Shown here: positions 28,301 through 39,396 of the stretch, one piece after another
Numbering within the stretch: position 1 is the stretch's first letter
How the letters are laid out: every line of letters starts with the position of its first letter
Source: Phellopilus nigrolimitatus
Taxonomy: Eukaryota > Basidiomycota > Agaricomycetes > Hymenochaetales > Hymenochaetaceae
DNA length: 64,000 nucleotides
Direction: 5' to 3'
Assembly (NCBI GenBank): GCA_021029095.1
Contig: JAJOHG010000013.1
Location: forward strand, 558,001 to 622,000
Made by a program: the position numbers and the translations under genes
Notes under the pieces: generated by a model
What the model was told of the DNA's origin: nothing
Seen by the model: only the letters and a program-made list of their open reading frames with translations
The model's database searches: none

Positions 28301-28665
28301 AGTGCTCGCAGCTTTCCCACTTCACCCTTTCTCTTTCGCACGTGTAAAATACACTAGTGATTTAAACCATAGTGACGTAGTCAAGTCATGTGTACTCCCC
28401 TCAGACTGTTTTAATTAATTTCGCACTTCTCAAACTATTGAAAATGAAAATGTTATTTGTCATCATTTCCAAGAGAGTCTATCGGCACTAAAAGTACATG
28501 TACATGTGAGATGGGAAACACTACTAATGCAATAGTGTACAACAAAGTGTGCCTGACATCAGTAGCATTGAACTATTGTTGTGATCTCAACCAACAGCAG
28601 ACATAGAAACAAAGCGGGGGGAGCATCTCAAAATCAAATCCAAGAAACACCGCAAACCCGAGCGG
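28301..28665. other. Convergent 3' region of HSP20 and the oxygenase
   Basis: AT-rich spacer of about 365 bp between two stop codons facing each other. I see no coding block or repeat in it. Confidence 0.5.
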
Positions 28666-30746
28666 TCAGTCATACTTCCCTTTACTAGTCGCAAAGTTGC
28701 CCGAGACCTTCTTGAGCAGGAAATCCCCGTAGACAACGGGCGCATACCGCCGCTCGACGCTAAGGGGCGTGTATGCGATGTGCGAGTGGTGTGAGAACGG
28801 CGTGTGCGGCACAGGCGGGCTGGGCGGCGACTTCATGTCGCTCGACACGCCCGAGAACGAGCTACGCACGCTCGTCTGGCCGTTCGTCGCCGCATTCGAG
28901 TCGGCGCCGTCGTCCGTCCCCGTAGACGAGGTCGGCGAGAGTGCGCATGCGATCGCGGAGCGCCCCCGCCCTTCTTCTGCTCGGCAATGACCTCTCGGAG
29001 GCGCAGGGCGAGGGTTTCGGCGGGCTCAGTTGTGGTGGTGACAGTGCGGGTACGGGACGTGTGGCGTGTGCGGTGTGTACGCGTACGCGGGCTGGATAGA
29101 GTCCTTTTGCAGACGGATTGCGGCAGCGAGCGGAGCGACGTGGGCATTGAAGTTCGGCTCGAAGAAGAAAGGAATGCTGTTCGAGGCGTTTGAGTTCGGG
29201 TCTCAGCATATTCAAGAAAAAATGATGAGGGAGAAGCGCGATCAACTTACGAAACACTAAAAGAAGATGTTAGTACGACTGCTCTTCCCTTAAGAACGAG
29301 GTTGTCTTCCAATCACTCACCGATAGTCTGACCCTCGGTGTATGACACGGTGTAGTGTACTTTTGTACAGTCCATTCGTCCAGATTTCCCACACTAATGG
29401 AATGGTCAGAACACAAAGCGTAACGAAAGCACTATCCCCACTCACTTTCGCCGATGTTGCACACCACGCAGCCCGGCACGGGGTTAGCGTTGATCCAGAC
29501 GCCATTCTCCCCAGTCTCTTCGTCTGGTAGCTCCAATGCGTTTTCATCATCGATGGCTGGCAAGTGAGAAACGCCTGCTGGAGGCTTGTCTTTACTCATA
29601 AGCTCGCTCGCAGGCGCCAGGAGCGAGGCCGACGGCGGCGGACGAGGGAATTGGCGTCGTCGCGGCAGTCATCGCGGATTCCATGCTGAGGGAGGAAATA
29701 CCTGGAGGGCGTTAGGTGTTGGGTCAGCGTAGAGGAAACTAGACATGTCTTTTAAGCTTAAGAAATCAAAATGGAACAAAGTAAACGCACGTTAGACACC
29801 CGTAGTCTCTATTTAATCGAGGAAGTAAGTACTGTTATAAGCTATCCGATTCACAGAGTCAATCGCTCACCTGTGTGCATCCACACGAAAAACCATCGTA
29901 GTCATTCGGTAACGGCGGATATCCTACACTCAAAAATGCTTATCGTAAACAAAAATATATAATAAATACGCAGTAAACGCACCAATGACACGCATAACCC
30001 AGAAGCTATCGTCGACCTTCCCCTTAAGATCTTCCCACTCGTCCCTGGTCATGCCAAGGCCAACCGACATCCTAAACCGCGCTCAATCGCATCGTATCAA
30101 CTATATGCGTCACTGGAAGAGCACTCACGCTTCCATCACTATCATGCCCAGCACTTTCATCCTCTCTACCCACTGCTCATACTTTACCCGGAATTCAGGC
30201 ACGGCCTCCTCGGATGGCCACTGGTTCTCGCCGAACAGCGGCCTCGTCTTGTCCGGCTCCGCGACCGGCGCATAGAAATCGAGCCCTTCGTGGTTATCGG
30301 CCTTGCCGTTCGTCACGTTCTCCTTCAGCCGCTGATACCCTGTACGATCTGAGTTCGAAGCGAGTCCTACGTACGTATAGCCTAAGTACCCGAACGCACC
30401 TCGCGCGCCGTCCTGGTTCGCAAGCCCGAGCTTCTCCTTCTCCTCTTGCGGAAGCGCGAAGAATTGCCTGAACACGAGCACAAGTTCAAGGGGCACTACA
30501 ATCAGTCAGTCCGTAGCATGAAACGGACCTGGCAAGGGCTGCGAGCTCGTCCATCTCCGCCTGGCCGACATATGACGAGATATCGAGATAGAAGAAGCCG
30601 TACGTCAGGCACGCAGCGTGGATGGCCGCGGCCGTCGACTGGCGACCGCCGTTGTGGCCGCGATGGTGCTCGGCGTCGGGGTATATCCACGGCGCGATGT
30701 CTATGACGGGGAGAGAGCGCAGCCTAAGAGATGGAGAACCCGTCAT
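28666..30746 (-). CDS. 2-oxoglutarate/Fe(II) oxygenase, isopenicillin-N-synthase-like
   Basis: The start is at 30746 (MTGSPSLRLRSLPVIDIAPW), the usual N-terminal DIOX_N domain, with YGFFYLDISSYVG and RQFFALPQEEKEKLGLAN. An intron separates GARG from YQRLKENVTNGKADNHEG. The catalytic part shows the iron ligands H and D in SCG-AHRDYGCLTFLYADPTP, then LQVFLPS, VWINANPVPGCVVCNIGE, WTNGLYKSTLHRVIH with the second iron histidine, and YRVSIPFFFEPNF with the RxS that binds 2-oxoglutarate. The C-terminus is polar and ends APVVYGDFLLKKVSGNF. A 6-nt exon (29256-29251) lies between DYR and IPFFF. Several positions need a base ignored (29879, about 29687-29699, 29619, 29043, and two near 28925-28985). The substrate is unknown; fungi have many such enzymes for small molecules. 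Confidence 0.82.
29251..29256 (-). other. Candidate 6-nt microexon in the oxygenase gene
   Basis: On the minus strand TTTTAG precedes TGTTTC and GTAAGT follows. With the upstream exon ending in TAT-CG and the downstream exon starting C-ATT-CCT, the joint reads YRVSIPFFFEP, the conserved RxS block of this family. The flanking introns are about 60 and 85 nt. Confidence 0.65.
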
Positions 30747-31372
30747 GGCGAGTGCGGAGGAACGGGCTGTGATCGGCGTCGATGGTCTAGAATAAAATAG
30801 GCAATTAGCTTTCTTAGGCAATTAACTTTCCGCTTATGGCATACCCTGAGTTCTCCGTTCAGCTTGTTCGAGTGGAATGCAATTATGAGCTCGCGATTGA
30901 CGTGGTCGAGGAGAACGAGAAAGAGATCTCTGACTGTGCCGTCCTGAAGATAAAGGATCGAGCGAGCGTATTTTTGCGCACGTTTGATGTTCGTCGTGAG
31001 TTCACGGCAATTTCGGCGTGCTATTTTTCGTATGCATCGGTTTCGCGGGCCACAGTGACCGTGATCGCCTCATTCTCAAAAGGAGTAAAGTCATCAGCAA
31101 GATATCGTGGTCTATCTCCAAGCGTGGCATTCTTGGGTTGTGAGAAAAAGGCAGGTGAAATACAGGACCCCTTAATGGGCGAATAAAATAAGTGCAAGCA
31201 ACGTATCAAGCAAGCCACATGCGAAAAAGGTTTGGGAGTCAGTGTTATATGAGATTGTGTATGAAGGAGTAGTATTCTCAATGATGAAAGGAAGACAGCA
31301 GCCAAGAGACGTTCATGGAGAGCCAACGTACAGTACAGACACAGAGGATCGTATACCCTCTCTTTTACACTG
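30747..31372. other. Spacer upstream of the oxygenase gene
   Basis: About 625 bp holding the oxygenase promoter and the 3' end of the histone-fold gene. Open frames here (for example 30836-31186) have no family resemblance, and I see no repeat. Confidence 0.45.
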
Positions 31373-33231
31373 TCAAAATACCAAATGTGCCTGGACTTCG
31401 AGAGTGCAAAGGGCAGCCGGGTTGCTTGCGCGCATTTTTAAAGGAGCTCGCCATTTTACCGCTGCGAGTAGATTGTCCGCCCGGGATTCGGCACACTCGG
31501 AGAAAGTGCGTCGCGGAAATCGACGAGCCCAGGCGTCCCCCTGTTGCGCAGGCGGCGGCATCTGGTGTGCGCGTGAGGGTGCAGGGCGCCGCCGGGGCTT
31601 CACAGCTTGTTCACCGCCGGGCCGGGATGGATGATCTGTGGCTTGGTGCGTGGGGCTTGGATTAAGGACGCGTTCGAGAGCTCCTCTGTTCTCATGAGAC
31701 CTTTGGGCCTTGGGAGACGGTGGAGGAGGAAGCGGCACACGCGTCCACAGAGGCGGGTCCGCCACGTTGACACCGACGGGGGCGAAGAGAACGTTACTAC
31801 CCTTCTCTTCGCTGTTGAGCGACTGGCCTTTACCTGAGCCATGGCCGAGGATATAGTCGTGGTCGTTTGTGAGGTTGAGATGGTCAAGCGCCCCATTTGT
31901 GGCAGCTTCCTCTTTGTGAACACCATTGGTATGTGGCGTATGCATTTCTGCCGGCGGACCAAGCGGGAGAACCTGAGATGGGGCTTGTCGGTCGATGGCC
32001 ATCATGCGCGGTCGGATCTTTATTTTCACCCCGCTGCCATTTCCTGCACCCGTGCTTGAGCTGAAATCGGCGTTGGCGCTCATGCCGAGCTCACCAGACC
32101 CAGAAGCGACGGGAGGCCCGGCGCTCACGCTCTCCCCTCCTGGCGTTGTTTCATTGTTGTAGCTCAGACGTGCCTTCTTGTTCCTCTGTCTCTCGCTCCG
32201 GATAGTGGGGGCAGTAGCACTTGGCACAACAGCTTTAGACTTTGCAGCGGCCTTTCCATTGGCAGCAGAAGATCTTGTCCTGCTCTGACCCTTCGGCGCA
32301 AATGCTGACAAAGTCGCCACTGGTGCATGTATTTTTGCTGGGACAGTATTGTTTTGCTCGCCCTCCACCTCTAAGCCGCTCAAAAGAGCGTCACGTCTTT
32401 CTAGTATGCGCGCCCGTTCGGCAAGGGCAGCTTTCGGCGAAAGAGTACGAGGGATCAAGTCTGCAATAGCATTTGAGTGAAAGAAGCGGAATGACAGGAA
32501 ACGAAGCGTACCTTTGAGAAAGTTGAACTCTTCGAAGTAATGGGCCGTATCCGCTGAAATAAGGAGAGTAAATGAGCGACGAGGCAGGGATACTAGAATG
32601 ACTTTGCGTACCAACGTCGGTATACGACGTGAGTCCGCGGTTGTCGAGCTTCGAACGAGTATTTGCGGCCTGAGTAAGGCGATGGATAAATTCCTCCTGC
32701 ACACTGATGAGCACGGTGGCAGACAACATAAGGACACGGAGACGCGTACAGTGGCGAGGGAAATGATAAAAGTGGCCTCCTTGGACGGGAAGCCGTTTTC
32801 CGCTGAAGGGAAGCAAAGCTCAAGTTAGCACATGCACACACGGTGAAGGTGATAGCGAGCTGCGTACGATCTACTTGAATAATGGACTCCACCCTTGACA
32901 TTGGGATCAGCGACTGCCCAGGCGTCCTGGTCGTTGGGGGCTTTTGACGCGGTTTCTTCACGGCCGACTTGGCTGAGGCGCTCGTGGTTGTGGTCGAAAT
33001 GGTTTCCCACTGTGGCTGCAGCGAGGTGGCCGCGTCGGGGCCCTGTGGAAGGGCACCATTCGTGCGACTAAAAGCGTCCAACTCGTCGGTGCCGTCTGAC
33101 TCGTAGTCGGCTTCGGTCTGGAGTGAGACAATGGGTGGACTGTCGAGGCGTTCTTTGCCCTTGGGCACGCTCTGCGCACCGTGCCAGGACTTGCCATTGG
33201 CCGGGGTGTGGATGGTGATACGAGGTGCCAT
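31373..33231 (-). CDS. Histone-fold protein, CBF/NF-Y type (Dpb3/POLE4/CHRAC-like) with long tail
   Basis: It starts at 33231 (MAPRITIHTPANGKSWHGAQ) with a disordered N-terminus, then SLIPMSRVESIIQ. The histone fold is spread over short exons: ENGFPSKEATFIISLA, EEFIHRLTQAANTRSKLDN, RGLTSYTDVADTAHYFEEF, NFLKDLIPRTL. The pattern (KEATFxIxxAxExFIxRLTxxA, then DNRxxLxYxDVAxxAxxxxxFxFLxD) is that of the smaller histone-fold partners in DNA polymerase epsilon and the CHRAC chromatin-remodelling complex. The splice joints keep frame throughout the fold. The roughly 280-residue C-terminal tail is rich in S, P, A and K and low in complexity. Its end is uncertain: this frame stops at 31373, while a neighbouring frame from about 31700 gives PQIIHPGPAVNKL ending at 31600. 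Which complex it joins cannot be told from the sequence. Confidence 0.72.
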
Positions 33232-36200
33232 CGTGAGGATGAGTGCGGACGACGATGCCGGCGCAGAGAAAGGCGAGTCAGAGGGTGAAAACAGGAGGCG
33301 TGGAACGCGTCAGAGACTGTGTAGCGGTGATTGGCGGGGCGGAGAGGCGGGAAGGGACGGCGACGAGGAGAGATTGGTGAGTGGCAGGAGGAGGAAGAAA
33401 AGGAGGAGGTCGGGGAGGAGGATGAGGTGGTGATGCGGGATGAACTGGAATGTGGCGGACGGCGCACGCCTACGGGTACTTGGCTCGACTCGGACTTGGT
33501 TCGCAGGGCCGGCCACAGGCTGCTGCCATATCCACCCGCGCAGAGTCACCTCAAAACTTTTCTTCTTTTCCTTCCTCATTCCGCGATAAACACCATACGA
33601 ACATCGCTCCTTCGTGGCGTTCGGCATTCCGACCCTTTAAAAGCATCCCCGAGTTTGTATAATGGTAAAGAAAATGGTACTGAAGAAAGGCGAACACCAG
33701 ATAGACTCAAGGTGTCGAGGACGAGGTCCATCGTGGTCCGTTTGCTTGTCCACTTGCTTGTCAACGTTGTCACTCGTAATTTTTTGTACCCGCATTCGCT
33801 GGGAAATGTCATTTTTCAATGTGCAATTTGCACGGTCTACAGCAGTCTTTCCTACTTCCCAATTCAAAGCCTTTGTTTTTCTTGTCTGAGGCCCGGAGGA
33901 ACTTCGAAAACGGACTCGGCGCTTACCTGTCCTGTTTTGGCAGGAAAGTAAGCGCCCGTCCTCCATCCCCCGTCCCTTATCGACGCTCAGTCGACGGCGC
34001 AAATTGTTCAGAGATGTAATTGCAATGTCCTAGACACTGGACCCACAGCATAGACAATTTTGACTTAACCGTTGACTTACAAAAACAAAAAGTTGATAAC
34101 CGGCTGTTGCCAGTACGCCATCGTCCGGGCTGTCATTCACCCATTGACAGTGGCCCATTTACAACAAACCTTTGATTGTGGCAAGAGATGGAAGCTCTTC
34201 TCCTCTAGCTACGAAAACCATACAAACTGTGTATTCTAATTTTCATGTTTCACTTTATCACTTTTTCTAAACGAATTCGAATCTTAATCGTTGTTCAGAT
34301 ATTCTGTACTCGTTGCCACACTTCCACAAGAAGTTCTTCAAGTTTCAGTGGACATAAAAATCGCGGAAGCTATCGGGACGTAGTTGGAAGCCCTGCGACT
34401 CAGGCCACAAGTAGACTAAGGGTCCCAAGTCTGATTGTGGGTGATTCTTTGTTAATGTGGCTCGATGTTTCCGGGAATCTGTCCCATGTGTAGTCCATCA
34501 ATAGCATGGGCAAACTTCTGGTAAGTAACCTGTTCGTCTTCTTATTACAGCTACCTGCAAAAATCTTGTAAAGATAAGGACAGTCGCCGCGGGTCAGATT
34601 AAAAAAAGAAAGAAAAAAAATTCATAAGTTATTTGGAATTCAGCAAATTCGATGCGCGTCGGAAGCGCCGACTCAACATCAACGCTAAATAAATGCATTA
34701 CATGGTACATAGAGTGTATTATTTCAAGCGTGCACCATATAAACCGGCGAAGCAGATGATGTGACTGCAAAGTCAAGGTGATTGGTCTTTCTTCTGCCAT
34801 TGTTTGTTTTGGAACACTGGACTATGAAAGTATGTGTGTGGCGTAAGTTTGTCTATTATATTGAGCATACATTGCTGATTGTCTGAATATATCCCTAAAT
34901 ATTTTTCTGTTAAGTAAGTTTGCCATTTGACAAGTTTTACGAAGTTGTTGCAACATCATTGAGTAATGTATTGTCCGATGCACGTTGAAATCTCACGAAG
35001 TCAAAATCATAATGTGCACTCATTTCATTTCAATTTGACTCGCGACTATCGTTATTCATACAAGGAGCTACACTAGCAGACTGAAGGAATCATTGACGAT
35101 TTGCATGACATATGTCACATCTATTCGTTTATGTGCTGAGTCTCCCTGCACATTTGCAGATTACACACTCCGTCAAAAATAAATCTTTCAAAACCAGTAG
35201 AGCTCACGTCAAGGACGCCTAGCATGCCAACCGGCCGGAAGAGAACGTCGGAGGGCCCTATACCGATAAACACGACATATCTCTTGAATACGGAGACCTT
35301 TGTGTTTCGCAGACACTTTCGCTTAGTGTTCACGGAAGTTATGAAGGCCTCGGGGATAAGTTCTATTCATGACAGACTCAAGGAGTCGAGCTTCAACCGC
35401 GTCTTCTTCACAAAGCATAGACTAGAAAAGGAATGCCATGTGTGTTGATGAGTCAAGCAACCGAGCGCTCCATATGCGAAGGACACCATCCACAAGCGGA
35501 GTTAGAGCGAACGGCTCTGCCAGGGCTAGAGTCGACTTGAGGAGACAAGACACGAGGAAGCGGCTTACGATTAGTTGCGGCGAGATCCGCAGAGGTTCTG
35601 CGAGACTGCCAAGTGATAGGATTCACTGCGTGTAGGGGCCGAATTCGACAGAGTCGGATGTGAAGTATAGGAGCTATGCCTTCCCAATACACTTCAGATC
35701 TCAGCTAGAATGGGAGATCACAGCTGTGCAGCCCTGGGCCCTGGCAAGCAGATATTTTAATTTCCGGAAGGCCACGCTTGGTTGTGAAAATAAGAATACG
35801 CCAGCCTCTGGTTTCCAGACATGCGAAAGAGATGAACTGACTGCTATAGACAGATGTCTACCAGAATTTTACCAAGAAAAGACGAGGGTCGAGGGCACTT
35901 GAAGCAGCTGTGACTAAATGGTACCGCTCAGCGGCCGACTCTGGAGGGGCTGGCGTCAAACCTCGGGTAGCTCGAGCTGCGAATCAATGGGATACGAGTA
36001 GCTGTTCGCAAAAGCTAAGAGTGCTGTACTAGGATTTGAAGGTGAAGGTTCGAGACGAAAGAAAGGAAATGAAGGAGGCTGTGGATAGTAAAGTTCGAGT
36101 CACACAATACGAATACGGATTCGCTGCCAGTCTCTCCTGCTGTGCTCAAACTTCCTTCCTACGATACTGCCCAACGGCACACGACGCTCTTCAGCCCTCG

Positions 36201-36347
36201 TCCTTCCCTCTTTCCTCCTCAGAAACACTACCGTACCATCCTTGTAATACCATCCTGCTCTCCGCCTTCATATCAGCCCCGTTTCTTCTGTAGAAAAAGA
36301 ATAACCGACGGATCGTCTTCGGCGTATACGCCCGACATCTTCACATC
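33232..36347. other. About 3.1 kb without a supported gene
   Basis: The left part is the purine-rich promoter of the histone-fold gene. From 34.0 to 35.2 kb the sequence is AT-rich with oligo-A/T runs (for example near 34600-34620) and no long open frame. Between 35.2 and 35.9 kb there are short frames without family resemblance. The last 300 bp are pyrimidine-rich and lead into the PP2C start, as expected for a fungal promoter and 5' UTR. Confidence 0.5.
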
Positions 36348-38922
36348 ATGGTACGTTTTCCGCCAGGCTCATCTTTCATTTATCCACCCACGCCGTGCTA
36401 ATTGCCATCATCTGAAATGCTCTAGGGTCAAACGCTATCGTCGCCAGGTCGGTTTTACGCAATTTCATCGCGCATATGTTCTCTTCGTCCCGGCAGCGCA
36501 CTAATTAGGCTCTTCCTTTCGTGTAGACACCGAGAAACACACAAAATCAGGTGGAGATGAGAGGTTTGTGTACGGGTTATGCGAGATGCAGGGCTGGCGT
36601 ATCTGTGAGTCCATCATTTGCCTGAAAATTTCCCTGTTGGAGGAAGTCCGCTCGGGACTACGTTCCGACAAGGTGCGGTCAAGGGTTGCGCTATAATAAA
36701 GTAGCTTCTGCCGCTGTGCGCAGAGTGTTGGCGACACTGTTTACTTCCCTTTCGTACAAGTCCCGTGCAGACGGTGCTATGCATGGACTGTCGACCAGGT
36801 TGAAGGCGTCACGATTAGCATTCGTGGCGTGAATTTGGCCCGTGTCCTTGTTCGGAAGAAACATGTTCTTGTTTGCTTCGTAGTTCAAGAAAAAAGCTAA
36901 CTATACATTTCTTGTAGCGATGGAGGATGCGCACACAATCGAAATGAGGTTAGAGGACAACAAAGGGGGGAATAACGCATTTTTCGCTGTATATGATGGT
37001 CACGGTGGTACGCCCTAAGTCCATATCATCCGCTTGTATGCACTTCTCATAAAAACCTCGTCGTATAGGTGGAACCGTTGCCAAGTATTCTGGCGAAAAC
37101 GTTCACAAGCGTTTGGTGAACGAGGAGGCCTACCAGGAGCAGCAATGGGATAGCGCGCTTAAGAGGGCGTTTCTAGACACAGACGAGGACATCCGGTCGG
37201 GTGAGTTCTGGTCAGTATCATATTCAACTTCCGCGTTGTCTCATGCTCTGGCGTGCTGGAAATAACAGATCCACGATTTTTCAGGGACCCATCAGGTTGC
37301 ACAGCGGTTGCTGCGCTTGTCACACATGATGGACGCATCTTTGTCGTAAGTGCTAACATATCTATGATTTTGTGCTGTATGAAATTTTCATTTCTAGGCA
37401 AACGCCGGGGATTCGCGGTCCGTCATCAGTGTGAAGGGTGAAGTTAAGCCGCTGAGCTTTGACCACAAGCCCCTTAACGAAAGTCAGTATGATTGTGCTT
37501 TCTCCTCGTAGCTTGTGATTAATCGATAATTCCTATTTTAGCCGAAATGGCGCGTATTCGTCATGCCGGAGGGTATGTCGAGTACGGTCGCGTCAATGGT
37601 GAATAATTTTGTAAATTCTATGGAAGATTACTTAAACCGGTTTTTTGTCTCAAAGGAAACCTTGCATTGTCTCGAGCAATCGGCGACTTCGAGTTCAAGA
37701 AGAATTACGTGCTTACCCCGGAGGAACAAATAATCACTGCTAACCCGGATATTATGGAACACAAAATTACCGAGGAAGACGAATTCTTTATCATCGCTTG
37801 CGATGGTACGTCATCTTTCTCTTCCTCATGTGGAAGATTATCTGATAATCTAATCACTATTTTCTTCTTTCTCGCGCAGGTATATGGGACTGTCTGACGT
37901 CGCAGCAGGTTGTCGATATCATTCGTCTTCAGGTTTCGCAACGCAAGGAGCTCTCCGAGATTTCCGAATTCATCTGTGACCACTGCTTGGCGCCAGACAC
38001 AACATCGGGCGCTGGTGTCGGGTGTGATAACATGACGGTCCTCATTATCGCCTTGCTTAATGGACGCACGAAGGAGCAATGGTATGACTGGGTTGCAGAC
38101 CGTGTCAAGCAGGCATACGGGTATTCAACACCTTCGGAGGTACCGCAGCTCTATGCTCCAGCCCGCGTAAATGCATTTCGCGCTCGGAGACAAGCGTACG
38201 AAGAGCGTGTAGCTCGGGACCGCGCTGCGGAGGCTTCTGCAAATGGGAGCGATGACAGCGGCTCGGAGGGCGGCAACGGTGGCGTGTTCGGGGGGCGTCC
38301 GATAGCGGCGACAGGCGCGCTCGGGTTCGCGCGTGCGATGCTTGGCGGCGGGATTGGGTTTCACCCGAGCTCGGGAGTCGTCGGGGACGACGGCACGATT
38401 ATGTTCACAAATGACGACTCGGACGAAGACGACAGCGAGGAGGACATCGAGATGGGGAACGCAGCCGGCCGCAGTGAGGGCGCGCAATCATTCCTCACCT
38501 CGCTGGGCTTGCGCCCGCCGACGTCGGACGTAACGAAGAGCCTGAAGGCGCAGCTGGACGAGCTTGAGGAGAATGAGGGTGGCTCGCGCTTTGAGCAACT
38601 CAGCGACGACGAAAGCGACGATGCGGACGCAAAACATGATAAAGACTCCGATGACGAGGACCAAACCATGAGCGATCCAGGCGACGAGGCCCAGCAAGCA
38701 TTCGGGGCGGGCAGCAAGAACGCGAACTCGAAGGGCCCCAAATCAACCCCCAACGGGACCTCGACACAATCATCGGGCGAGGCACCGCCACCTCCGAAGC
38801 CTCTGGTGAATGGAGACATCAAGGTGAAACAGCTTAGCTCTACGCCAGGTGGGGACGAAGCGGCACCTGCCGTGAAAGCGGAAGGTCTCATGGATGGGAG
38901 TGAAAGCCCTGTAAAGGGTTAA
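36348..38922 (+). CDS. PP2C-type Ser/Thr phosphatase (Ptc2/Ptc3-like)
   Basis: This is a Mg/Mn-dependent phosphatase of stress-kinase and checkpoint signalling. Coding exon 1 is only ATG (36348-36350) before GTACGT. Exon 2 is 22 nt (36427-36448, GQTLSSP), giving the MGQTLSSP N-terminus that suggests N-myristoylation. Exon 3 has [12 protein letters not shown] and is followed by a 313-nt intron (36605-36917). Metal-binding motifs are [55 protein letters not shown] and [11 protein letters not shown], spread over short introns with clean joints. After the catalytic domain come about 300 acidic, low-complexity residues (D/E/S/G-rich), probably disordered and regulatory, ending [10 protein letters not shown]. 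Overall layout matches fungal Ptc2/Ptc3 with a longer tail. Confidence 0.93.
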
Positions 38923-39396
38923 ATGTGCTGTCCCACTGCTGCCGCCGCCGCCTTCAAATATGTCTATAGCAATTCTCCATTCCAATGTCCAGTCCGGGTC
39001 CAGCAGGCACTCCCCTGTCGACAGTTTATTCCCTTCTGTATTCCTTTTTCCATTTTCGTTTTCGCTCTAAGGTATTCTGTGGTATCCACATCTGTGTCGA
39101 CTCCCTACTGTTTACTGTTCCTTTCCTCACGATATGTATATGTGCGACCTGGCCGTGCAATAGTGTTGTTCTTTCCTCTCGGTGCGTAGGGACACTTCCC
39201 TTTGTATCATCTCCCTCAAATACTTATTCACAGCATCCGAGTCTGCAAGTCGTTGTATACTTGATCATACTTTTCTTTTCATGTGCATCTCCCTTTCCCT
39301 GTGGGACAGAATGTTAAAAAATATTTATACCGGCTTCAGCCATACTAAAACTTAATTGAAAAACAAGACAAAAGGTACACTTCTGTTTGGCTTCTT
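38923..39396. other. Convergent 3' region of PP2C and NUDCD1-like genes
   Basis: Pyrimidine-rich spacer of about 470 bp between two stop codons. Plus-strand open frames in it are low-complexity and not accepted as genes. Confidence 0.5.

Noticed and set aside
33331..34002. Frames of 121 and 206 codons in the 33.3-34.0 kb region
   Set aside because: Low-complexity purine/pyrimidine sequence before the histone-fold gene; no motif on either strand.
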